NCBI GenBank assembly: GCA_020440745.1
Contig: JAGRNM010000045.1
Span: 1 to 8,741, forward strand
Origin: Deltaproteobacteria bacterium
Lineage (GTDB): Bacteria; UBA10199; DSSB01
Reading direction: 5' to 3'
DNA length: 8,741 bases
Shown: piece after piece, positions 1-6,524 of the stretch
How positions within the stretch are numbered: the first letter of the stretch is position 1
Layout of the letters: each line of letters begins with the position of its first letter
Notes under the pieces: generated by a model
Database searches by the model: none
What the model saw: only the letters and a program-made list of their open reading frames with translations
What the model was told of the DNA's origin: nothing
Program-made: the position numbers and the translations under genes

Positions 1-415
1 TTTTAAAAACTTCCAAACTTAACTTTTGGATCTCTTGATCCTCCGCATGCATCAAGGGAAGATAGAGAAAACTGCGATAGACGACATTAAGTTGTTGATC
101 TAATTTTTTTTCTAAGGCCTTTAAGCTTAAGTGTAAGCTTTGGGTATCCTGAAAAAAAGCTCTGGCCTGATCCCGATAAATATTTCTAGAAAACTGATCC
201 AACAAGATAATTAAGGCCAAGCAAGAAAGAGCCTCCCCTTCCCAAGTTTGACACTCACCCGAGGCGGCTTTCCTCAAAGACTCTCCAAAACGCACCTTAA
301 TCTCGGCATCAAAAGCGGAATCTTTTTTCCACCAAGCGGCGGAGTTTTGTAGTGGATGATCTGGATCCGAACCAAACCAAAAATTTAAAATTTCTTGTGG
401 AGTCACTAAATTCAT
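1..415 (-). CDS. DUF924 family protein, N-terminal part (cut by window edge)
   Basis: The reading frame opens at ATG 415-413 and stays open for 138 codons to the window edge, so the C-terminus is missing. An AAGGAG Shine-Dalgarno at 424-429 lies 8 nt before the ATG and fixes the start. The protein carries the hallmarks of the DUF924 (PF06041) family: WFG at residues 13-15, WWKKD at 28-32 followed by FDAEI, LDQFSRNIYRD at 72-82 and FLYLPLMHAED at 116-126. DUF924 proteins are soluble, all-helical, TPR-like proteins with no established biochemical function, so none is assigned. There is no signal peptide or membrane segment in the visible part. It is divergent from hpnE with 72 bp between the start codons, so the two may share a promoter region. 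The family call is from remembered motifs; a profile search would confirm it. Confidence 0.85.
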   Translation of the reverse strand, partial: MNLVTPQEILNFWFGSDPDHPLQNSAAWWKKDSAFDAEIKVRFGESLRKAASGECQTWEGEALSCLALIILLDQFSRNIYRDQARAFFQDTQSLHLSLKALEKKLDQQLNVVYRSFLYLPLMHAEDQEIQKLSLEVFK

Positions 416-450
416 CAAAAAAACTCCTTTTTAAATATCCTGCAAGAAAA

Positions 451-479
451 CCTAGCGCAGAGCCTTTGCAATTGCTAGG
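451..479 (+). repeat. Short inverted repeat overlapping the hpnE ribosome-binding site
   Basis: CCTAGC at 451-456 is the exact inverse complement of GCTAGG at 474-479, with a 17-nt loop. The right arm contains the AGG of the hpnE Shine-Dalgarno (AGGA, 477-480; ATG at 488). In the hpnE mRNA a 6-bp stem could therefore mask the ribosome-binding site. A 6-bp stem is weak and may be chance. Confidence 0.3.
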
Positions 480-487
480 AAGAATCC

Positions 488-1846
488 ATGTCCCAAAAAG
501 AAGTGATTGTCGTCGGTGGTGGACTTGCCGGTATTCGAGCTGCGCTTAGTTTAGGCCAAAGAGGACTTAAAGTCAGCCTCTTAGAAAAACGCGCCTTTTT
601 AGGCGGACGGGCTTATTCTTTTCAAGAAAAGAAGACCGGTAGCATCGTGGATAATGGTCAACATCTTTTAATGGGCGCTTACTCAGAGACTTTAAACTTA
701 CTTCAAGACTTAGGCAGCCTAGATAAAATCAAGCCACAAGACTCCCTCCATGTTCCCTATCAATCCCCTAAGGGTCAGGCGGATCTAAGGGCTGCAAATC
801 TTCCCCATCCCCTAGGACTTGCTTGGGGCTTTTTAAGTTTTCCAGCCCTTAAAGCCAAAGACAAGTGGAAGATCGCTAAGCTGATGCGTTGGATCCAAAA
901 AAAAGCAGCTAAGTTTCCCCCCAGGGCCCATGATAAAATCTCGGTCAAAAGAATGTTACTAGAATCCCAACAAACCGAGCGAGCCATTAAAGTCTTTTGG
1001 GAACCCTTTACCCTAGCCACTCTTAATGAAAAAATAGAAACCGCCAGCAGCCACCGACTGATTCAAACACTACAGGCTTCTTTATTAAAGTCTAAAGAAG
1101 CCTCGCAATTGATCTTTGCAGGCGAAGGTTTAAGTGAGGTCTTTGGCAAACCAGCGGAAGATATTTTAAAAAAAATGGGGACCAAGCTTTTTTTTCAAGA
1201 ACAAATTAAAAGTCTTCAAAAACAAAAAGACCAATGGGAAGTACAAAGTCAAAGCGGCAAAAAACTCTTAGCACCTTACCTTGTCCTAGCAATTCCTCCC
1301 ACCTCCTTAGTAAAAGTCTTGGAAGCCTCTTCCTGGCAAGACCCAACACTTTTAGAAAAATTAAAAAAATTTAAAAGCTCGCCCATCCTATCCATTAATC
1401 TTTGGTACAAAAAACTACCTGATACCAAAAAATTTAGCGCTCTCCTAGACAGTCCTTTACAGTGGGTCTTTACCAAAGCTAAAGTGCTTCACCAAAGCGG
1501 TCGTCCTTATTTAAGCTTAGTTATCAGCGCCGATTCCGATCTGACTCAAAAAAACAAAAACTGGCTAGTCGCAATGGCCCAAAAAGAATTAGAAAAGTTT
1601 TTTCCACAGCTAAAAGACATTCCACTAGAACACAGCCAAGTCATCAAAGAATGGGAAGCCACCTATAGCGGCTCCACTGGCTTACTCAGTGAAGCTATTC
1701 CTTTTCAATTAGCCCAAGGGCTTTTTATTACTGGAGACTGGATGCACCCAGATTTTCCCGGCACTTTAGAGAGTGCCGTAGCTATGGGACAAAAGACAGC
1801 AGAATTGATTTTAAAAGAAAGGGACTCATCGACTGAGCACACTTAA
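488..1846 (+). CDS. hpnE: Hydroxysqualene dehydroxylase HpnE (squalene-associated FAD-dependent desaturase)
   Basis: HpnE reduces hydroxysqualene to squalene, the last of three steps (HpnD, HpnC, HpnE) from farnesyl diphosphate to squalene for hopanoid or sterol synthesis. The 452-aa protein begins with an FAD/NAD-binding Rossmann motif, VVGGGLAG at residues 8-15, with the ribose-binding Glu at 33 and the amine-oxidase GGRAYSF at 39-45. The HpnE-typical DNGQHLLMGAY is at 55-65, FWEPFTLATLN at 170-180, and the C-terminal FAD motif ITGDW...GTLESAVAMG at about 414-434. Length fits the family (about 420-470 aa). ATG 488 is preceded by AGGA at 477-480. It is divergent from the DUF924 gene, and no hpnC or hpnD lies in this window, which is unusual because the three are often adjacent. 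Its last codons overlap the tail of an antisense hicB remnant. A related phytoene/carotenoid desaturase role is the main alternative. Confidence 0.88.
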   Translation: MSQKEVIVVGGGLAGIRAALSLGQRGLKVSLLEKRAFLGGRAYSFQEKKTGSIVDNGQHLLMGAYSETLNLLQDLGSLDKIKPQDSLHVPYQSPKGQADLRAANLPHPLGLAWGFLSFPALKAKDKWKIAKLMRWIQKKAAKFPPRAHDKISVKRMLLESQQTERAIKVFWEPFTLATLNEKIETASSHRLIQTLQASLLKSKEASQLIFAGEGLSEVFGKPAEDILKKMGTKLFFQEQIKSLQKQKDQWEVQSQSGKKLLAPYLVLAIPPTSLVKVLEASSWQDPTLLEKLKKFKSSPILSINLWYKKLPDTKKFSALLDSPLQWVFTKAKVLHQSGRPYLSLVISADSDLTQKNKNWLVAMAQKELEKFFPQLKDIPLEHSQVIKEWEATYSGSTGLLSEAIPFQLAQGLFITGDWMHPDFPGTLESAVAMGQKTAELILKERDSSTEHT

Positions 1847-2176
1847 ACAAAGTCCAGCATTTGGTTTCAAGGCCTTGATAAAACGATCAATAAAATCGAT
1901 TCTGGGAATAGACTTTCCAGTTTCATACTAAGCATAAGAACCATGGGTACAGTATTGCATCGCTTTAGCCATTTTGCACACTGATAGATTTTACGCTTCC
2001 CGCTGTCGCTTCAAAAACAAATCAATTAAAGGAATCAGTTCTTTAGAGGAAACTAAGAACTCTTCTCAACCCAAAGGCTCCACAAAAATTTTAAATCCCT
2101 TTTGGTCAATGAGAAGCTCAATGGCGTCTGCAATCATCTTCAAGGCTTCCTTTTTAGTCTTTCCCTTACCGCCCCG
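1826..2176 (-). pseudogene. Decayed HicB-type antitoxin remnant with C-terminal helix-turn-helix
   Basis: Minus-strand translation in one continuous frame gives a recognisable HicB-like antitoxin interrupted by TGA (2066-2068), TAA (1991-1993) and TAG (1928-1930), ending at TGA 1826-1828. Between the stops the pieces join without a frameshift. They are a HicB-core segment (GKTKKEALKMIADAIELLI), then EEFLVSSKELIPLIDLFLKR, an XRE-like helix-turn-helix with MAKAM and HGSYA-stop-YETGKSIPR, and a tail ending NAGLCLSVL. The 'LLLKRQRE...YARYE.GK' pattern is typical of HicB proteins that carry a DNA-binding domain. The N-terminal strand region (about 30-40 residues) is missing, because the homology begins right after the VOC stop codon. 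No hicA toxin is visible nearby. Its 3' end overlaps the last 21 bp of hpnE antisense. The family call is by eye, from motif memory. This entry accounts for the otherwise geneless stretch 1847-2176. Confidence 0.72.
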
Positions 2177-2608
2177 TTAACGCTCTTCCTCTCCCACGCT
2201 AGATACTTCTCCATGACCAAAAATTGCTTCGGATTCTGAATAAAATTTAAACTCCAAAAGATTATGAGAGGGATCTTCTAAAAAGAAAGTATAATGCTCC
2301 AAAGCTTGCCCTTGATAACGAACTTTAGGGGCTTGATAAAATTTTAAACCCTTGTCTTGCACTTGCTCTTTTAAAGCTTCCCAAGCCTCCAAGCTTGCTA
2401 GCACCACACCAAAGTGCCGTGGATAAATGCCTTTTTGTTGAGAAGAAAGGGCCTTTACTTTTTGAGCGACAATCTGGTGACCAAAAAAATTAATAATAAG
2501 AGCATGTTCACTACGCCTACCCGCCTCACAACCCAAAGCTTTAATATAAAAGTCATAGGCCTGATCTAAGTCATGAGAGGGAAAAGCAAGATGAAACATG
2601 ACCGACAT
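2177..2608 (-). CDS. VOC (glyoxalase-fold) superfamily protein
   Basis: A 143-aa single-domain vicinal-oxygen-chelate protein with two beta-alpha-beta-beta-beta modules. The first opens with FHLAFPSHDLDQAYDFY (residues 5-21) and FFGHQIVAQ (41-49). The second opens with HFGVVL (65-70) and closes with the DPSHNLLEFKFY strand (112-123). By position His6, His65 and Glu119 are the likely metal-binding triad. VOC enzymes include glyoxalases, dioxygenases and fosfomycin/bleomycin resistance proteins; I cannot choose a substrate. The longest frame starts at TTG 2623. I prefer ATG 2608, because GGAG at 2618-2621 lies 9 nt before it and the family normally begins a few residues before FHLAFP. The gene begins 18 bp after the cysA stop, so it is probably the last gene of the sulfate-transport operon. 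No terminator hairpin with a T-tract follows; the hicB remnant does, in the same frame. Confidence 0.88.
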   Translation of the reverse strand: MSVMFHLAFPSHDLDQAYDFYIKALGCEAGRRSEHALIINFFGHQIVAQKVKALSSQQKGIYPRHFGVVLASLEAWEALKEQVQDKGLKFYQAPKVRYQGQALEHYTFFLEDPSHNLLEFKFYSESEAIFGHGEVSSVGEEER

Positions 2609-2617
2609 GGCAAAATG

Positions 2618-2621
2618 CTCC
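2618..2621 (-). promoter_or_regulatory. Shine-Dalgarno deciding the VOC gene start
   Basis: GGAG on the minus strand sits 9 nt upstream of ATG 2608-2606. The longer in-frame TTG at 2623-2621 overlaps this motif and has no Shine-Dalgarno of its own, which argues for the ATG. Confidence 0.6.
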
Positions 2622-2626
2622 AAAGT

Positions 2627-3727
2627 TTAAAGATAATTAGACACCGTAAATTTTTTAATCTCTCCACCTTCTCTTAAATTAAGATAACTCATTTCTTCAA
2701 TGTGATAACTAACCACTTGCCCTTCTTTAAAACCTTCCCGTTGAAAAATATATTGGGGGATAATGGCAAAAAACCTAAAACCCTCTTCGCTTTTTAGTTC
2801 AACCTTCATATTAATTCCTAAAAAACTCACCCGCTCAATCGTGCCGTGACTGCGATAAATTTTGAGGTTGCTAGAAAGATAAATATCCTGAGGTCTAAAA
2901 AATAGCTTAACAGGGTCGCCTTTTTCGATGTCGTCAAATTTTTCTGTCTCAAAACGATAAGGACCCACATTAACTTGTTTAGCCTTTGCTTTAGTCTCAA
3001 CAATATTCATTGATCCCACAAAGTGGGCAACAAATTCACTAGCCGGCGTGTTATAGATTTCTTCCGGCTTGCCAACTTGTTCAATAAGACCTTGATTCAT
3101 CACCACAATCTTATCGCAAATTTCCAAGGCTTCTTCTTGATCGTGGGTAACCATGAGGCTAGTGACATGAATGTCTTCATGAAGTTTTCTTAACCAATCA
3201 CGTAGTTCTTCTCTGATTTTAGCGTCTACCGCTCCAAAGGGCTCATCTAATAATAAAACCTTAGGCTTAGGAGCCAGCGCCCTGGCTAAGGCAACGCGTT
3301 GTCTTTGACCTCCTGAAAGTTGATGGGGATAACGTTCTCCCAAACCAGCTAAGCCAAAGAGGACTAAGAGTTCTTCTACTCTAGCCTGAGCTTCTTCCGC
3401 AGGAACTTTTTTTAATTTAAGACCAAAGGATATATTTTCGCTCACCTTAAGGTGTTTAAACAAAGCGTAGTTTTGAAAAACGAAGCCTACGCCTCTTTTT
3501 TGCGGAGGCAAGTGACAGACGGCTTCTCCATTGAGAAAGACTTCTCCAGAGTCAGGAGTCTCCAAGCCAGCTATCATGCGTAAGACCGTAGACTTACCAC
3601 TACCACTAGGACCCAAAAGGGCTGAGAGCGAGCCTTCCTCTACTTCAAAACTCACTCCCTTGACCGCTACATGGACCCCTTGTGCGGTATTAAATTCTTT
3701 AGATAAATTTTTAACTTCAACGCCCAT
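2627..3727 (-). CDS. cysA: Sulfate/thiosulfate ABC transporter ATP-binding subunit CysA
   Basis: The cytoplasmic ATPase that powers sulfate import as a dimer bound to CysT/CysW. The 366-aa length matches E. coli CysA (about 365). All nucleotide-binding elements are present: Walker A GPSGSGKST at 39-47, Q-loop Gln85, ABC signature LSGGQ at 137-141, Walker B VLLLDEP at 157-163 with catalytic Glu162, the D-loop GAVDAK, and switch His195 in VTHDQEEA. Residues from about 240 to the end form the regulatory TOBE-like domain (FRPQDI and following). ATG 3727 is the natural family start, yet no Shine-Dalgarno precedes it. The upstream bases are a CAA-rich repeat running to within a few nucleotides of the ATG. 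The assignment to sulfate rather than another CysA/PotA-like importer rests mainly on the neighbouring cysT, cysW and binding-protein genes. Confidence 0.93.
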   Translation of the reverse strand: MGVEVKNLSKEFNTAQGVHVAVKGVSFEVEEGSLSALLGPSGSGKSTVLRMIAGLETPDSGEVFLNGEAVCHLPPQKRGVGFVFQNYALFKHLKVSENISFGLKLKKVPAEEAQARVEELLVLFGLAGLGERYPHQLSGGQRQRVALARALAPKPKVLLLDEPFGAVDAKIREELRDWLRKLHEDIHVTSLMVTHDQEEALEICDKIVVMNQGLIEQVGKPEEIYNTPASEFVAHFVGSMNIVETKAKAKQVNVGPYRFETEKFDDIEKGDPVKLFFRPQDIYLSSNLKIYRSHGTIERVSFLGINMKVELKSEEGFRFFAIIPQYIFQREGFKEGQVVSYHIEEMSYLNLREGGEIKKFTVSNYL

Positions 3728-3731
3728 AATT

Positions 3732-3797
3732 GGTTGTTCGTTGTTGGTTGTTCGTGAAACCTATTATACTAAGAACTAAGAACGAACAACCAACAAC
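3732..3797. repeat. CAA/GTT-rich intergenic repeat with 16-bp inverted repeat between cysW and cysA
   Basis: The 77-bp gap between cysW and cysA holds a structured repeat. GTTGTTGGTTGTTCGT at 3740-3755 is the exact inverse complement of 3782-3797, leaving a 26-nt loop. In addition GGTTGTTCGT occurs directly repeated at 3732-3741 and 3746-3755. The loop carries a further short direct repeat, AAGAACTAAGAAC (two AAGAAC units), and an ATTATA (TATAAT on the minus strand). The stem has no T-tract after it, so it is not a classical terminator. The element looks like a small dispersed intergenic repeat rather than coding sequence. No second copy is in this window. Confidence 0.8.
3763..3768 (-). promoter_or_regulatory. 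Candidate internal -10 box (TATAAT) upstream of cysA
   Basis: Minus-strand TATAAT is a perfect sigma70 -10 hexamer inside the loop of the inverted repeat, 35 bp before the cysA ATG. The possible -35 elements are poor: TTGTTC at 15 bp spacing or GGTTGT at 17 bp. If used, transcription would start near 3756 and give cysA and the VOC gene their own transcript. Confidence 0.35.
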
Positions 3798-3804
3798 TCA
3801 TTTC

Positions 3805-4611
3805 TTAATTTTTTGCCTTTTTTACAGCTTCCATAGAAATTAATAAAATTAAAGAAAGCAAAATTAATAATAAACTGGCCCCATAAGCTCCTGCATACAT
3901 TCTTTCTTCTAAAGCGCGAAATACAAAGATGGTAGCTGTCTCGGTAAAACCAGCAATGCCAGCGCCTACTACCAAGACCGCACCAAATTCTCCCAAAGCC
4001 CTTGCAAAACTCAAACTTAAGCCATAAAGCAAAGGCCATTTAATATTAGGCAGAGTCACGCTAAAAAAAATCTGCCTAGGGCTTGCTCCCAAAGTGGCGG
4101 CGGCCTGTTCTTGTTCTTCTCCCAGCTCTTGTAAAACCGGCAAAAGCTCTCTCACCACAAAAGGAAAAGTGACAAATAAAGTAGCAATCACCATACCTGG
4201 CACTGAAAAAACTAAACGAATCCCCAAAGCCTCTGCCATACCTGCTAAAATTCCCCCATGGCCAAAGAGTAAAATCAAAGCATAACCCACTACCACCGCT
4301 GAAATAGCAAAGGGCAAATCCAATAGCCCAAAGATTAAGGACTTACCCCTAAAATTTTGCCTTACCAAAACTAAGGCTAAGGCCGTCCCAAAGATACCAT
4401 TAAAAACCACTGCACTTAAGCAAAGCAATAGAGTTAAGCCAAAAGCCCTTAAGACTTCTAGACTAAAAAGTTCTTGGGAGATTTTTGTCCAGCCTTCTTG
4501 GTAGGCCTCTTGGATAAGGGTCCATAAGGGCAAACCCAAAAGCCAAAGTAAATAAACAAATACAATAGTGATTAGTAAAGGCTTAAAGCCTTTGGTTTTT
4601 TTAAGTAGCAT
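3805..4611 (-). CDS. cysW: Sulfate/thiosulfate ABC transporter permease CysW
   Basis: The second inner-membrane channel subunit of the sulfate importer, pairing with CysT. The 268 residues contain about six hydrophobic segments, roughly 11-33, 56-83, 91-118, 135-155, 192-220 and 244-262. The cytoplasmic EAA coupling loop that contacts CysA lies at about 166-188 (EQAAATLGASPRQIFFSVTLP), with the conserved Gly of the ATLGAS core. LDLPFAISAVVVGYAL (97-112) and SFARALGEFGAVLVV (201-215) are typical of the CysT/CysW family. The ATG at 4611 overlaps the cysT 3' end by 11 bp, and an AGGAGGAGGG Shine-Dalgarno lies inside the cysT reading frame, so the two are translationally coupled. It is slightly shorter than E. 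coli CysW (about 291). CysW versus CysT was decided by gene order and similarity, so the labels of the two permeases could be swapped. Confidence 0.9.
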   Translation of the reverse strand: MLLKKTKGFKPLLITIVFVYLLWLLGLPLWTLIQEAYQEGWTKISQELFSLEVLRAFGLTLLLCLSAVVFNGIFGTALALVLVRQNFRGKSLIFGLLDLPFAISAVVVGYALILLFGHGGILAGMAEALGIRLVFSVPGMVIATLFVTFPFVVRELLPVLQELGEEQEQAAATLGASPRQIFFSVTLPNIKWPLLYGLSLSFARALGEFGAVLVVGAGIAGFTETATIFVFRALEERMYAGAYGASLLLILLSLILLISMEAVKKAKN

Positions 4612-5440
4612 GGACCGCCCTCCTCCTGGTTTGGAGCCAATCCACTAAAAGCACTAATAAAAAAGAAACTGCTAACAAAACAATAGACATAGCACTGGCG
4701 CCTAGACGATTCTCTGATTCAATTTCTCCCCATACATAAACCGCAGCTGTCTGAGAAAAAAGCGGCAAGTTACCCGCCACTACCACCACCGCACCAAATT
4801 CGCCCAAGGCTCTTGCAAAGCTTAGCAAGACCCCTGTCCAAGTAGCAGGTCTAATGGCAGGAAAAATAACACTTCTAAAAATCCTCCAAGGGGAAGCGCC
4901 TAAGGTAGCTGCTGCCTCTTCTTGACTAGGATCTAATTCTTCTAAAACCGGCTGGACGCTTCTGACCACCACAGGAAAATTAATAAACAACAAGGCGATT
5001 ACAATAGCCGGAGGAGCAAACAAAATTCTTAAGCCCAGACCTTCTTGAAGAAATTCTCCCAAAAAACCCTCGGGCCCATACAAGGCTACCAACATCACAC
5101 CCGTAACCAAAGAAGGAATCGCAAAGGGCAAGTCCACAATTGTATTTAAAAAAGATTTTCCCCAAAAATCATACCTAACTAAGACATAAGCGGTTAAGGT
5201 CCCCATCATACCATTAAATAAGGCCATCACTGCCGCCGTCCACAGACTCAATTTAAGAGCAGCCCAAGCGCTGGGCCTTAAGATGTTTTCTAAAAAAGTA
5301 AAAAGACCTTCACGAAAACCATCATAAAAGATGGCTGACAAAGGCAAGACCACCAGCAAGACCAAATAGCTTAAAGCTATTAGTCTTAAACCACTGCCGC
5401 TAAATTGCCAAGCGGGAGATGCTTTATTGGATCGCTTCAA
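4601..5440 (-). CDS. cysT: Sulfate/thiosulfate ABC transporter permease CysT (CysU)
   Basis: The first inner-membrane channel subunit of the sulfate importer. The 279 residues have about six hydrophobic segments, roughly 19-38, 62-88, 98-121, 140-160, 202-222 and 247-267. The EAA loop is at about 174-195 (EEAAATLGASPWRIFRSVIFP). NTIVDLPFAIPSLVTGVML (99-117) is strongly CysT-like. The start is a TTG at 5440. No ATG or GTG occurs in frame upstream of the first membrane segment, and AAAGG at 5448-5452 lies 7 nt before the TTG. The start is therefore well supported but likely less efficient than ATG. The binding-protein gene ends 33 bp upstream across a run of Ts and As, and cysW overlaps downstream by 11 bp, so the genes form one operon. 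Confidence 0.9.
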   Translation of the reverse strand: MKRSNKASPAWQFSGSGLRLIALSYLVLLVVLPLSAIFYDGFREGLFTFLENILRPSAWAALKLSLWTAAVMALFNGMMGTLTAYVLVRYDFWGKSFLNTIVDLPFAIPSLVTGVMLVALYGPEGFLGEFLQEGLGLRILFAPPAIVIALLFINFPVVVRSVQPVLEELDPSQEEAAATLGASPWRIFRSVIFPAIRPATWTGVLLSFARALGEFGAVVVVAGNLPLFSQTAAVYVWGEIESENRLGASAMSIVLLAVSFLLVLLVDWLQTRRRAVHAT

Positions 5441-5447
5441 AAAAATG

Positions 5448-5452
5448 CCTTT
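5448..5452 (-). promoter_or_regulatory. Shine-Dalgarno supporting the TTG start of cysT
   Basis: AAAGG on the minus strand is 7 nt upstream of TTG 5440-5438. It is the only Shine-Dalgarno-like motif before the first membrane segment of CysT, so it decides the non-ATG start. Confidence 0.55.
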
Positions 5453-5473
5453 CTATCTTTTTTTAAAAAAAAT

Positions 5474-6496
5474 TTAAAAATCAGTCCTGGCTCCCTCAGA
5501 GGCTTTAACAAAAATGCCTCCCTTAGCAAAAAAATCTCGAGTAGCCTTAGACCAGCCCCCAAAAAAACTAATATCAAATAAATCCTCTGCCTCAGAAAAT
5601 TTATTTTTCATTCCTTCTAGCACCGGTCTAAAACCATGCTTAGCAAAAATACTTTGCGCCTCTTGACTAAAAAGATAAGCCAGGTAGGCCTGGGCTAATT
5701 CCTTTTGAAGAGGATCCTTAAGGTTAGCTTTGACCAAGGCTACCGGGTTTTGGATACGCATCGTTGACTTTGGCAAAACCAACTCGTATTTTTTACCATA
5801 ACGCTGACCGGTTAAAATTTCGTTTTCATAACTTAAGGCCACATCGCCCAAACCTCTTTCAAAACTCAAAATAGAATCCCTAGCACCCTTATCCATAGCT
5901 AAGACTTGTCTTAATAAAACTTTTAAAAAATTCCCTGCACCTTGGGGTGTCGCCTCAAAACCATGGACATGTCCCCTGAGGGCAGCTCCGTAGGCAGCCA
6001 AGACGTTCCACTGTGCCCCGCCGCTAGTCTTAGGATTGGGAGTCACCAATGTTAAACCTGGCTTTAATAGATCTGACCAATCATGAATGGCTTTGGGATT
6101 TTTAGCTCTCACGGCAAAGGCCACCCTAGACTCGACTAAAACTCCTTGATGGGGAGTGTTCTCTCTCCACTGAGGATCCACTAGTCCTGCCTCAACCAAA
6201 CGCTCAACATCCGAATCCAGAGCCAAAAAAACCACCTGGGCGCCAAAACCATCCTTCACCGCTCTAGACTGAGCTCCAGAACTTAAAAAAGAAGCTTTAA
6301 TAGAAATACTTTGTTTTTTTTCTTGCTGCCATTTCTTTTCAAAGGCTCGGTTAATTTCCCTCAAGGCTTCTCGAGGCGCTGTATAGGCCCCCACGATTAA
6401 TTGCCGATCAAAGTCCAAGTCACCTTGGCAAGCACTTAAAAATAGTAAGGCAACAATAAAAAAGCTTGGAAAATTTTTTTTGACAAACACAAACAT
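5474..6496 (-). CDS. sbp: Sulfate/thiosulfate-binding lipoprotein (Sbp/CysP family)
   Basis: The periplasmic ligand-binding subunit that delivers sulfate or thiosulfate to CysTWA. At 340 aa it matches the family (about 330-340). Residues 1-23 form a lipoprotein signal peptide with lipobox LSAC (20-23), so Cys23 should be acylated, whereas E. coli Sbp and CysP are soluble. Family motifs are IVGAYTAPREALREIN (34-49), the ligand-contacting SSGAQSRAVKDG (72-83), VTPNPKTSGGAQWN (151-164), GARDSILSFERGLGDVALSYENE (204-226) and the Pro-Val-Leu and W-S-K tail after residue 290. ATG 6496 has AAGG 7 nt upstream. It starts 28 bp after the PaaG-like gene stop and is followed 33 bp later by cysT. Sequence alone does not separate sulfate from thiosulfate preference. 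Confidence 0.92.
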   Translation of the reverse strand: MFVFVKKNFPSFFIVALLFLSACQGDLDFDRQLIVGAYTAPREALREINRAFEKKWQQEKKQSISIKASFLSSGAQSRAVKDGFGAQVVFLALDSDVERLVEAGLVDPQWRENTPHQGVLVESRVAFAVRAKNPKAIHDWSDLLKPGLTLVTPNPKTSGGAQWNVLAAYGAALRGHVHGFEATPQGAGNFLKVLLRQVLAMDKGARDSILSFERGLGDVALSYENEILTGQRYGKKYELVLPKSTMRIQNPVALVKANLKDPLQKELAQAYLAYLFSQEAQSIFAKHGFRPVLEGMKNKFSEAEDLFDISFFGGWSKATRDFFAKGGIFVKASEGARTDF

Positions 6497-6524
6497 GAAC
6501 GGACCTTAACAGTAGCAATTTATT

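Noticed and set aside
2041..2070. Hairpin from AAGAACT/AGTTCTT near the end of the minus-strand operon
   Set aside because: A seven-base stem without a T-tract, inside the HicB-derived coding remnant. It is better explained as former coding sequence.
1974..2180. 68-codon plus-strand open frame in the hpnE-VOC gap
   Set aside because: No family resemblance or ribosome site. The opposite strand carries the recognisable HicB-like segments.
3776..4039. 87-codon minus-strand open frame
   Set aside because: It overlaps the cysW 3' end out of frame and runs into the repeat. It has no recognisable domain, and cysW is clearly the real frame.
5441..5473. T-run/A-run between sbp and cysT as a terminator
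   Set aside because: There is no GC-containing stem, only A and T tracts, and cysT follows directly with its own ribosome site.
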